A DNA stretch of 34,620 nt from Aalborg-AAW-1 sp964458335 (GTDB lineage Bacteria; Patescibacteriota; Gracilibacteria; Absconditabacterales; Absconditicoccaceae), in assembly GCA_964458335.1 (NCBI GenBank), contig CAYWIJ010000013.1, positions 1 through 34,620 on the forward strand, written 5' to 3'. Position 1 is the stretch's first letter; each line of letters starts with the position of its first letter. The translations under genes were made by a program, and so were the position numbers. Shown here piece by piece: positions 1 to 8,317 of this stretch. The notes under the pieces were generated by a model. That model ran no database searches and was not told the origin of the DNA. It saw nothing but the letters and a program-made list of their open reading frames with translations.

Positions 1-537
1 ATGTCCTACGCAGATTACATCCCAAGCTTTATGCAAAAGATTTTCAGCATGTCCTGGACTTGTGAGCCAAGCTTCAACTGCTTCACGTATTGTCATATTG
101 GATGAAGCAAGATTTTCTCAAGCAGATGGAGCTTTAAATCCGTCATAAAGTGGTATATTGTATGCTTTTACTCTCTCTCGAACAGCGCTTCCATCTGAAC
201 CATAATGATCCATATATTCTAATGTTGCATCATTACCAGAACTAAAAAGATAGAGAGAATGATCTTGAGCCACTGGATTATCCAATAATCTCAATGTTTT
301 TAATCAATGCTTTGTTCTTACAGTATTGATATAAGACAGCATTGAAAACTGAATATCTGACAACGACATAGCACGGATCGGTGTATCAAGTTGAAGAATC
401 TGTTGCAAACTCAAATTCTGAGAAAGATCTCCCTGAGCAGTTTGTATAATTCATGGATATGACAAAGGAACGGTATGTGCTTTCATAGCTCATAAAGACA
501 ATGAAGCAACCAATCCAGTCAAAAGTTGACGACGCAT
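1..537 (-). CDS. CAP/SCP (PR-1-like) domain secreted protein, partial at window edge
   Basis: The reading frame runs from ATG at 537 to the left edge of the window without TAA/TAG, giving 179 codons; the C-terminus is outside. Residues 1 to about 20 (MRRQLLTG, then hydrophobic, ending near AMKA) look like a signal peptide, so the protein is probably exported. The second half carries CAP features: an H-Y-G-S-D-G-S run, G-E-N-L-A-S, and A-W-x-x-S-P-G-H-A-E-N-L, which correspond to the CAP signature blocks with their conserved His and Glu. TGA codons fall at Gly positions, including the Gly of GENLA. A near-consensus promoter lies just upstream. Bacterial CAP proteins are extracellular or wall-associated and their biochemical role is usually unknown; no substrate can be assigned here. 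Confidence 0.85.
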
Positions 538-577
538 AGTAATGATAATAATAATACTAAAACTTAATATAGCATAT

Positions 578-605
578 ATTATAGTCATAAATAAATTTTT
601 GTCAA
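578..605 (-). promoter_or_regulatory. Sigma70-type promoter of the CAP gene
   Basis: On the minus strand TTGACA (605-600) is followed after 16 nt by TATAAT (583-578), a perfect match to both hexamers. Transcription would start near 571, leaving a leader of about 35 nt before ATG 537. The leader has no Shine-Dalgarno sequence. Confidence 0.75.
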
Positions 606-680
606 ATTATAATATACTAAAAAATCTACAAAATGAGACAAATCAATGATAATCACTACTATTAAAGTACTTTATATTTT

Positions 681-989
681 ATGTTACTAACCCCCATGTC
701 CAAATCAGAATATCTCCTCAAATTCCTCAGTACTATGGATAAAGCAACTCTTCCTATTACTGATGATCTTATCTTTCTTATCCAGTCCAATCAGGTATCT
801 GATGAACTTATCGACAGTCTCGTGATGATGGTGAAAGACACTATCAACTCTACCAAAGATGAACTAGAAAAAGAGAAATTACAAAAAAGTCTTACCTTCC
901 TCACTAAACTCCAACATGCCGAACAAACCAGCAAACTCCAAGATAAAGCTGATATAGATGAACTAGAATCTCTTTTAGAAAATATGTAA
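681..989 (+). CDS. Hypothetical small helical protein
   Basis: This is a 102-residue acidic, Lys/Glu/Leu-rich protein with no TGA codons, ending at TAA 987-989. An alternative start is the ATG at 696 (MSKSEYLL), five codons in, and I cannot decide between them because neither has a ribosome binding site. The composition suggests two or three amphipathic helices, with a coiled-coil-like stretch around residues 55-90. There is no signal peptide or membrane segment. The next gene on the same strand starts 27 nt after the stop, so the two are probably co-transcribed. A TATAAT at 608-613 could be the -10 box, but no good -35 is present. I do not recognise the family. The clean frame and its position directly ahead of a large gene support a real CDS. 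Confidence 0.6.
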   Translation: MLLTPMSKSEYLLKFLSTMDKATLPITDDLIFLIQSNQVSDELIDSLVMMVKDTINSTKDELEKEKLQKSLTFLTKLQHAEQTSKLQDKADIDELESLLENM

Positions 990-1016
990 TTTTTATCTTT
1001 ATATTATTACACCACC

Positions 1017-2804
1017 ATGAATCCAGAAGAACTTAAAAACTTTGTAGACAAAGAAAAGAATGATACTAATGGAATAGATCAGAAGGATATTCAAGATTTA
1101 CAAAAGGTATTAAGAAATCCTATCTGATATAATAAAGCAAAAGAAATTTTCCAAAATACTGAAAATCTCCATGCAATAGCTGATGGTATAACAAAATTTC
1201 TAGAATCTCAAAATACTATCGATAAAAAAGTATTAGAAGCATATAAGAATGTAATAGATTATCTTCAAGGTTTTCAACAAAATGATACAAAACTTACCAC
1301 CCTACAAAACACTATCCAATCTAAATTGACTATAGAAAAAAAAGACAACAATCTCATCAGTCTAGATCAAGCTAAACAAACATATGAAGCTATTTGTAAA
1401 AAACGCTATAATGTAGAAAGGAGTAATATCATTATAACTAAGGAGGGATCCCAAGATAGGATAGATATTCCAAATATACTTAATAATCCTCAAATGATGA
1501 AAGGCGCTCTTATCACTTTCATAGAACAATATCAAACCAATTCTGCTGAAAAAATTGATTTTAATGACTCTGAACGAATATATAAACTTTCTCCTGAGCA
1601 GAAAGATCTTTTATCTATTCATCTTACTAATATTGTAGTATCAAATCGACAGAGAGAAAAATGATATGATAATATAAGAAACACAAGAGATTGAATAGAC
1701 TTACGTGTAAGAAAAGCTATTTATGGAAATCTCTTTAAAAATAATGAAAATATTCCGCCTCTATCTTTCCAAAAGTTGGTGGCCGTCTGAGATCAATCAT
1801 GATCATCATGATTTATTGCTGGTACCGAGGTTTCTCCTAATACTGACTTAGTACAAACCAAAACAGTTTTTGGTTTGTGAAAATATGAATACAGTAGTAA
1901 TAATACTACAGAATCTCTTCGTTCTTCTGACACCATACAATGGATACCAGGAAGAGACAAAATGAATATTTCCTTATTAACTACAGGAGTAGATGCAAAT
2001 GGCGCCAAGATTAGCCTTACGGTAGGTAACAAAACTATTACAGGAATCAATATAGGATCTAATAAAGAATGAAAAAATCCAAATATTATTATATGGGATA
2101 CAAATCTCCCAGAGGGAATAACTCTTCGTAACGGTTCTTTCCAATTAGATGCAAATAAATTTTGAGGTATGCCAGTACATATCAACATGGAATCTCTTAG
2201 TGGTGATGAAGTATTTATCACAACATCTACTGATGGGTATATTGGGGAAAGGACAGATGGATTTGCTAGCCAATTAGATAAGGTAAGAGCAGATAATTTA
2301 TTTGATATGGGAAGTTCAGATATCAGTGAATCTGGAAAACAAAATTTTAGAAATAAATTTACCATGCTGAATAATATCATTAACCAACAATTACCAAACG
2401 GATATCAACAAAAAATTACTTTAGGAGCAGGTACAAGCAAAGAGCCTATCAAGGGAGTAGATAAACAACAAGAACTGAAACAAAAAATAAGTAATTTCCC
2501 TAAAAATTTAGAAAATGCTATTACATTAATAGCAACAACATATAGAAAAAATGAGATGTGGGCAAAAAATTTGATGCAGAAAATTTCTGAAAAACTTACA
2601 ACAGAAAATTTGAAATTTGAAAATTTTCAAGATGAAGATAATAAAGTATTAGCACAATGTAGATTATATGAAACAGTAATCTATATGGTCAAAAATTTAA
2701 ATGCCGATAATCTTGATAAAATTTCATTAGATATTGCACCACTTACAGGTGATGGTAAGAGAATTTCTCAATTTGCTATTTGAGGAATTAAACAAATAAA
2801 ATAA
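1017..2804 (+). CDS. Hypothetical 595-aa protein
   Basis: Read with TGA as Gly, one frame runs from ATG 1017 to TAA 2802-2804 (595 aa). Under the standard code it would break into several pieces. The N-terminal third is helical and Asn/Lys/Gln-rich. The middle (about residues 250-400) is richer in Gly, Ser and Thr and beta-like, with a run of N-x-x-I-x-G-x-N-I-G-S type. The C-terminal part is again helical. There is no signal peptide and no membrane segment. It follows the 102-aa gene by 27 nt and ends at a small hairpin shared with the convergent gene on the other strand. I do not recognise the family. The helix-beta-helix make-up and moderate size fit a cytosolic structural or regulatory protein, but that is a guess. 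Confidence 0.7.
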
Positions 2805-2813
2805 TAACTAAAA

Positions 2814-2835
2814 AAATCCTACCAAAGCAGGATTT
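2814..2835. terminator. Hairpin between convergent genes
   Basis: Arms aaatcct (2814-2820) and aggattt (2829-2835) form a 7-bp stem with an 8-nt loop, preceded by an A-run and followed by only a short T-rich stretch. It is a weak terminator candidate in the convergent 2804/2869 gap. Confidence 0.4.
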
Positions 2836-2877
2836 AACTTTTAACTGTATACTCTACACTCTCAACTTTTAACTGTA
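2834..2877. repeat. Degenerate 7-bp periodic repeat island
   Basis: The sequence can be cut into heptamers ttaactt/ttaactg/tatactc/tacactc/tcaactt/ttaactg, a clear 7-nt period. The stop codon of the 957-aa gene (2869-2871) lies inside it. Confidence 0.55.
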
Positions 2878-5742
2878 CGTCTTGTCTTTTCTCACCATAG
2901 GGAAAGTAAACTGAGCAATCTGACCAGGAGCAAGTGCATGCTGATCGATGACTGTTCAACTGAGTTGTAAATCCTCACTATTCAGACCTGATAATACATT
3001 ATCTACCACTCCCGTATGATCAAGAGATCCTGTCTGAGTTCCAATAAGTTTCTCAGGTGGAGTGCCTTTGAACCAAGTTCGTATATGTGACCACAATGAT
3101 GATTTTTGAACTCCAGCACTAATCGCATCCACACCTAAAGCACTATGCGGCATATCTATACTTTCTGCTACATTATTATCTGGGATCACTGATGATGAAA
3201 AATGAGGTCGAGCAAATTTTTCTGACCAGGCACTTGCTATACCTTCTTTCCATGCTACAAATCTATCTCGAGTTGGTAATGGAAATTTTTCTAACCATGA
3301 AGATCAGACTGCTGTTTTTCGATTTGAAAAACCATCACCGTTTGGTCGAACAAAACGCTCAGCCCATGACACCCCTATCTTTGTCTTCCAATCCACAAAT
3401 TGTTGCCAAATAGTCAGTTTAAGTTCTGACACATCAGACAGATCAATATCACCTGTAAGAGATATAGTTGGCATATCCACAGATCATGTCACTCCTGGAT
3501 CAATTGTATTTGTATGGATTCCTAACCACTGTAATAGAGTATCTCCAAGTTGTAAAGTATGATCTTGTGCTCCAGTATCAACGATATTTCCTGTCATATT
3601 ATTTACTCCTGTTGACACGAGAACTCAAGAATCGACGACTGATCATGTTACTATATCACTATTTCACTCTTGTACCATCCCACCAATACTTCCATCAAAC
3701 AATCCTTGTAAGGCATGAGGATTCAGATGATAAAACAATGCTTGTGTTACTATTTCTCTCTGTTCTAGAGGCAAAGAAGCGAATTCTGACACAGACATTT
3801 GTCAGGATTGTAAATCTTGTAAAGTTTGTGACAATCGTGGCTTATCAAGCAATGAGGAATACTGAGTAAGATTATCATAATCATAGATACGATGCAGAAA
3901 ATCCATCATACTCTTCCAACCACTATCAGCAATCGAAGTAGCTACATTACTATGAAAAGCAGAAGTAAATAATTCACTCGTCATCTGATCATCAGAAATT
4001 CTCCACCAGGTATCCATAAGATGATTAGTATAGATATTACCTTTCACAAATCCAAACGAATCTACCATGGTATCCCATAAAGTATCTGCCTTTCCTGTCT
4101 GAATAGCTCCAAAAAATTTATTAATTTCATCCACAGTCATTTCTGTTTTCATGTGGACTAAGAGTTGAGCATGAGAAAGCAATATATCATCTGACTGAGT
4201 GAGTGTTGGTGTCACAAGTGTCGGTCCAGCTGCTAATGCAGTACTTCCTCCTACTGACCAATTTCGGAGATACGAACCCATCCATCATACTACTCCAGAA
4301 CTAATAGCTACAATAGCACCATCTCGCAATGCATTACGGAACGTCCACAACCAGAAACTATATTTTTTACCTGATATCAACTCATCAATACTTTCATATT
4401 GAGCTTGATATTCTGATACATATACTTCTTCTTGAAGAAGATTTTGTTTCATTGCGTCTAGCAAATAGACAAAACGATAAAGTGTTTGTTCAACATATTG
4501 TGCGTCTTGTATGATAAGCAAAGAGAGATGATGATCATTCGACCACTGTGATACGGCATTCATAGTTGCAATATCTTTTTGGACACTCTCTTCATGTGAA
4601 AAGGACATTATATAACTATATAAACGTTTCGCATAACTTGTCGTTTCCCACATTATCTCATGTCCAGAAAATGGTATGACATCAAACCAACGACTCATGA
4701 GCTGTTGCGCTTGGACAGTATCTTTAGTAGATTGTTCTGGATCGACCATAGTATCATACAAAGTCATATACTCAGTATATTGAGTAGTATATGATGTATA
4801 TCGACGATACAGTAGGTTTTGGAAGATACCAAGATATTGAGATTCTGTTCTTGCTACTGCTATAATTCACCACACAATTGGTAAAATCAGTAAAGTAGAT
4901 CCTCCTAATCGTGTCGACAATACTACAATAAGAATACTTACTCCTATTTTCATATACCAAGGACAATTCGCCCACCGATAACCCAATCTACCAAACCGCG
5001 TAGAATATGGTGTATTCTCTATCTGTATATACCCATAAGGAATAATAGATGATGAATCTATAGTAGCACACTCAAGGGAGTAACTTGGTTGTAAGATAAT
5101 TTCAAGACGATCATGATCATCTACTGCTGCGATAATAGTGTCTTGTGACCATCCTGTAGAATAATATTCTACAAAACGTGGTACACGAGCAAAAGTTCCC
5201 ATATACTCTCCACACATCTTCAATAGTGTCTGATAACTATGTTTTCATTCACTAATTTGTGAAACAATTACTACATCAGCACGCGCACGACGAAGTTCCA
5301 AAATCACATCACTCATAAAAGGACCTTGTCTAGATAGTCCTTTAGGTGATGATCCTTGAGCTAATGCACTTATCATAAGTTGAACTATCTTTTCATCAGC
5401 AATATCGTAATCCAATTCAAAAAAATCTCCCTGACCAAAAATATAGTTATTGATCCAAAGGGTAAGTTCATCCCAAGTTTCATACTGATTCACTCCTCAT
5501 TTTGCACAACGAGCGAGTAACGCTTGATATTCAGGATCTAGAAGATGATGAGGAGCAAGTTGTGATTGAGTCTCTATTTTTTGACGGGTATCATGACGGA
5601 TCTCTTGTTCAAAAAAATAAAACCACAGACGTCTATACCAAGTCCCTTTCCATTGTGTAGTAATCTCTTGTTCTATTTGTTCATATAATTGTCTGGCAAG
5701 GATACGATTATCTGCTGACCAATGAGTAATAATAGTATTCAT
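2869..5742 (-). CDS. Hypothetical 957-aa membrane-anchored protein
   Basis: One frame from ATG 5742 to TAA 2869-2871 is open when TGA is Gly; six or more TGA codons interrupt it under the standard code. Residues 1-260 are mixed alpha/beta and Trp/Tyr-rich. A strongly hydrophobic pair of segments at about 264-300 (I-G-V-S-I-L-I-V-V-L, then L-L-I-L-P-I-V-W) should be membrane helices, and a weaker hydrophobic stretch lies near 473-490. After about 690 the protein becomes Ser/Thr/Asp/Gly-rich. Around 790-860 there are three imperfect copies of an S-W-x-E-K-F-x-x-P unit (AERFVRP, LEKFPLP, SEKFARP). There is no obvious N-terminal signal peptide. I do not recognise a family. The layout of cytosolic N-part, membrane hairpin and long repeat-bearing tail suggests an envelope protein, which is inference. 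Confidence 0.65.
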
Positions 5743-5781
5743 AGAGAGAATTTTTTATCACTAAAACACTATATTCGATAA

Positions 5782-5814
5782 ATTATCCATATAATAATAA
5801 TCACTTATGTCAAA
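5782..5814 (-). promoter_or_regulatory. Possible promoter of the 957-aa gene
   Basis: On the minus strand TTGACA at 5814-5809 is followed by a TA-rich stretch (tattatatggataat) offering weak -10 boxes at 16-20 nt spacing. The -35 is perfect and the -10 is uncertain. Confidence 0.45.
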
Positions 5815-5873
5815 TGCAAGAGTTTTTATAATAAAATAATATGATATTTATTGCAAGCACTACCTAAATCAGT

Positions 5874-5912
5874 ATAAACTTTTCACTCTTCACTGATAAC
5901 TCTACACTCTCA
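5874..5912. repeat. Degenerate 7-bp periodic repeat island
   Basis: Heptamers aactttt/cactctt/cactgat/aactcta/cactctc run straight up to the ATG at 5915, so the repeat forms the leader of the PriA-like gene. Confidence 0.55.
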
Positions 5913-5914
5913 TC

Positions 5915-6685
5915 ATGTTTTTCTATCGCTTCGGTTCCAATACCAGCAATAATATCTTCTCCTCTCCTGCACAGAAAACTCAACCTGGAGATCTTATTTT
6001 CGATGGCGAATATTATTATCTCAATCTTGGAGACGAGATCTCTCGACCAGAACAATGATATACTCATCATACTATCACTATCAGTCAGAAAATTCCTACT
6101 TTGTGTCACCACAAAACCTTAGCACGAATCCATCGGATGGTGAACGAATGGTTTAGTAGTTACAATAAAGTTCTACCACTCTTTTTCTGAAGTGATATTG
6201 ATCTTCTACTCAAACATAAAAAAAACGTCATTGCGCGCCCCGAAGGAAGTCCTCTTGGGGGAAGGAACGAAGCAATCCATAAACAAAAGCTCATCCTCTT
6301 CCCCAGTATTCTGAGTATCCAACAATATCTCAAACATAAAAAAAACGTCATTGCGAGGAACGAAGCAATCCATTCTTGAGACGACTATGGATTGCCACGC
6401 TCCACTACATTACGCTCGCAATGACACCAATGGACAAATACCAACTCGCTCATCCTTACCGGTTCTTCTACCTCTGTACAGAAAGCAAAAGCATATCGAG
6501 CCATCAGTACTGGTCAAGAACAAACTATCATCACTACGCATTCCCAGATTTTTCAAAACCGACACAACCTGACTGGCATTACTATCATGGATCCTCATTC
6601 TCCGTATTATCATACTTTCCAAGAACCCAGATATACCATCAGTACAGTCATAGAAAAGATGAGGGAACTATATCATATTAGTTAA
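5915..6685 (+). CDS. PriA-like (primosomal protein N') degenerate protein with inserted repeats
   Basis: With TGA as Gly, ATG 5915 to TAA 6683-6685 encodes 256 aa; four TGA codons are read through. Parts of the sequence recall the PriA/RecG-type helicase core: L-I-L-F-P-S-I-L-S-I-Q-Q-Y-L resembles the PriA segment after the P-loop, and S-T-G-Q-E-Q-T-I-I-T-T-H-S, then I-M-D-P-H-S-P-Y-Y and E-P-R-Y resemble the T-R-S-A, DEEH and PRYHARD segments. The Walker A site is absent and the DEEH equivalent is D-P-H-S, so helicase activity is not expected. Two copies of a palindromic repeat are translated inside it (KHKKNVIARPEG and KHKKNVIARNEAIH, then DYGLPRSTTLRSQG). Its stop codon overlaps the stop of the reverse transcriptase gene on the other strand. 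It may be a decayed or specialised PriA relative. The family call is by eye only. Confidence 0.5.
6227..6280 (+). repeat. Dispersed palindromic element, copy 1 (half, inside PriA-like CDS)
   Basis: Left arm gtcattgcg and inner arm gcaatccat flank a GC-rich centre. The preceding ctcaaacataaaaaaaac is identical to the sequence in front of copy 2. Confidence 0.7.
6347..6425 (+). repeat. Dispersed palindromic element, copy 2 (full hairpin, inside PriA-like CDS)
   Basis: It runs gtcattgcgagg-gaacgaagcaatccat, spacer, atggattgccacgctcc ... cgctcgcaatgac. The two halves are largely inverted repeats of each other. It is in frame with the host gene and contains two TGA codons read as Gly. Confidence 0.8.
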
Positions 6686-7812
6686 TATATTATCAAATTA
6701 TTGATATAACTGCTCCTCCATTGTTTCCTCAATCTATAACAATCATGATGCAGAGCAAGACCATCATAGGACATCAACGACTGATATATTTTACAAACTC
6801 ATTGTTGAAGAGATTGTCATTGCGAGCATAGTATAACGGAGCGTGGCAATCCATAGTCAGAAGATAATTTATTAAAAGCATTGGAGATAATTCTTTTGCC
6901 TACTACTCTATACCACGGATAGATCATCACACCAAGAAATTTCACTCATCTAGCATAGTGTTGGAGATAAAACTTATGAGGGTGAATCGTCATTTTGAGT
7001 TTTTCATATAAGAAATTTTTGATGTGTTGATGACAAGCAAGCAAATAATTTTTATCAGTATGAAATAACACAAAATAATCTACATATCTAGCATAATATT
7101 TGATTTTCAAATTGTATTTTATAAACTGATCAAGTTCGTGAAGTTAAATGTTCGCAAATAATTAACTGGTCAAATTACCTAATGGCATACCTTGAGATTT
7201 GGAAACAGAAAAGAGACTTTTGTGAGGAGGGAGCAATTTTCTTTGTAAAGATATCGTACAATCCACACAATCATAACAATAATCATGAAAGACAATGATA
7301 CGAACCAATGATAATATTCAAACCTTATCTCGTGATATATCTATCATTCGCATCTTCTGCACAATCATCTCTCGCAATATCTGTCTATCAACAGAAAGAA
7401 AACACGACTGAATATCAAGTTTCATCACAAAACAATCCCTAGTATACTGATGACTACATGATCCCATGAAATAATCAACTCTTTGTATAGCAGCTAATGT
7501 TCCTTTTTGTTTTCTATTGCTATAACTATCATGGATAAATCGTTTGTCTCGAAGTGGATAGAGATAGGCATGGATGAGATGTTGGACTATCCTATCACGA
7601 AATGCAAGCACAATAATTTCTCTCACGACTGGATCCTGGATGATATATCTTCTCGTGGGACTAATCGTATAGGTCTCATCGCATAATTCACGATAGAGTT
7701 TCTTCATATTTACTTCAAGATTCTCTTCTCGAGAGATTATTTCAGGTTTTTTGAGTTTTCATCTACGAGCACGATAATAAGCGCTTTCAAGATGATCATA
7801 ATTGAGCTTCAT
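6682..7812 (-). pseudogene. DGR-type reverse transcriptase, decayed
   Basis: The frame starts at ATG 7812 (MKLNYDHLESAYYRARRG) and can be followed for 377 codons to TAA 6682-6684. It carries the DGR/group II-like RT blocks: A-F-R-D-R-I-V-Q-H, D-S-Y-S-N-R-K-x-K-G-T, motif A K-L-D-I-Q-S-C-F (Asp about 133), S-Q-G-M-P-L-G-N-L-T-S, the catalytic region R-Y-V-D-Y-F-V-L-F at about 243-251, and F-L-G-V near the C-terminus. Three defects are visible: TAA at codon 217 (7162-7164) and codon 223 (7144-7146), where the family reads LTSQLFANIYL, and YVDY instead of YVDD, losing a catalytic Asp (GAT to TAT, codon 246). A palindromic repeat (6816-6858) is inserted in frame near the C-terminus. It lies directly downstream of the template repeat, as in known DGRs. 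Sequencing error cannot explain all three changes easily. Confidence 0.85.
6816..6858 (-). repeat. Dispersed palindromic element, copy 3 (half, inside RT frame)
   Basis: Plus strand gtcattgcgagca ... gcgtggcaatccatagtc. On the minus (coding) strand it encodes DYGLPRSVILCSQG in the RT frame, nearly the same peptide that copy 2 encodes in the PriA-like protein. Confidence 0.75.
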
Positions 7813-7888
7813 GCAACAAAACAAAATATTAAAAAATCATTACACAATAGTCATGTAATGACTTTATAGGATATACAGAACAGTACAG

Positions 7889-7972
7889 TCTTGAAAGGAA
7901 AGCGACATTGTTATTGTCGTTGTTGTTGTCATTGAATCAGCAATTGTTGTCATTACAATAGAGATACTCGAT
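7889..7972 (-). repeat. DGR template repeat (TR)
   Basis: This 84-nt segment aligns without gaps to 8324-8407 (offset 435). I count 17 mismatches, and every one is at an adenine of the minus strand (31 adenines in the segment); none of the 53 other positions differs. In the frame of the target gene it is full of AAC/AAT codons (N-D-N-N-N-D-N-N-N), the typical TR design. It lies between the target gene and the reverse transcriptase, 77 nt upstream of the RT start. The 3' end (gtcgctttcctttca) is identical in both repeats and would correspond to the mutagenic-homing initiation site. Confidence 0.93.
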
Positions 7973-8150
7973 GACGTGTACGCTTGATTTGTGAGGATAC
8001 AGATCACTCCATAACTCATCTTTTATAACTATCTCGTCTCTCTACGAGATCAAGACAGTGGTACACTAGATTGTAGTTCTCGTTGATGATACCTCTACCA
8101 TCAACTATCATACCATAACGATCTCGTCGTAATATTCAAGAAATTTTGAA
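7973..8150 (-). other. Unassigned stretch between TR and target terminator
   Basis: No convincing gene is present. One minus frame is open for about 65 codons up to the TR, but has no recognisable family and ends by running into the TR in a frame different from the variable protein. A DGR accessory protein (Avd, about 110-125 aa helical bundle) was looked for here and not found. Confidence 0.4.
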
Positions 8151-8179
8151 AAGAAAAAACCTGCCTGATGTCAGACAGG
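8151..8179 (-). terminator. Rho-independent terminator of the DGR target transcript
   Basis: On the minus strand a 9-bp stem (8179-8171 with 8168-8160, one G-T pair, 2-nt loop) is followed by TTTTTTCTT (8159-8151). It would separate the target gene from the TR-RT unit. Confidence 0.75.
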
Positions 8180-8212
8180 TCCGCTTCGCTGGATCACTTG
8201 TTCATTTCAACA

Positions 8213-8239
8213 ATGGATTGCTTCGTCCCTCGCAATGAC
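8213..8239 (-). repeat. Dispersed palindromic element, copy 4 (half)
   Basis: Plus strand atggattgcttcgtccctcgcaatgac, the right arm of the element. It lies in the 3' untranslated region of the DGR target gene. Confidence 0.7.
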
Positions 8240-8280
8240 AAATTACTGTGCACTGCAAAGTGAGTACTCCTCCTGTCATG

Positions 8281-8293
8281 CCTCCGGCGGAGG
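8281..8293. repeat. Short GC-rich palindrome downstream of the variable repeat
   Basis: cctccggcggagg is a perfect inverted repeat in otherwise AT-rich DNA, 31-43 nt beyond the variable repeat. It may be part of the DGR homing signal or of a neighbouring repeat. Confidence 0.5.
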
Positions 8294-8297
8294 TCTC

Positions 8298-8314
8298 CTC
8301 CTTGTGATAAGGAG
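8298..8314 (-). promoter_or_regulatory. Post-VR hairpin (DGR target-recognition candidate)
   Basis: Arms ctcctt (8298-8303) and aaggag (8309-8314) form a 6-bp stem with a 5-nt loop, starting 3 nt after the target stop codon and 9 nt after the end of the variable repeat. Hairpins or cruciforms just downstream of the variable repeat promote homing in characterised DGRs such as phage BPP-1. It lacks the T-run of a terminator. Confidence 0.55.
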
Positions 8315-8317
8315 AAC

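Noticed and set aside
7973..8150. Possible avd (DGR accessory) gene between target and TR
   Set aside because: The only open frame is about 65 codons, has no resemblance to the Avd helical bundle and runs into the TR.
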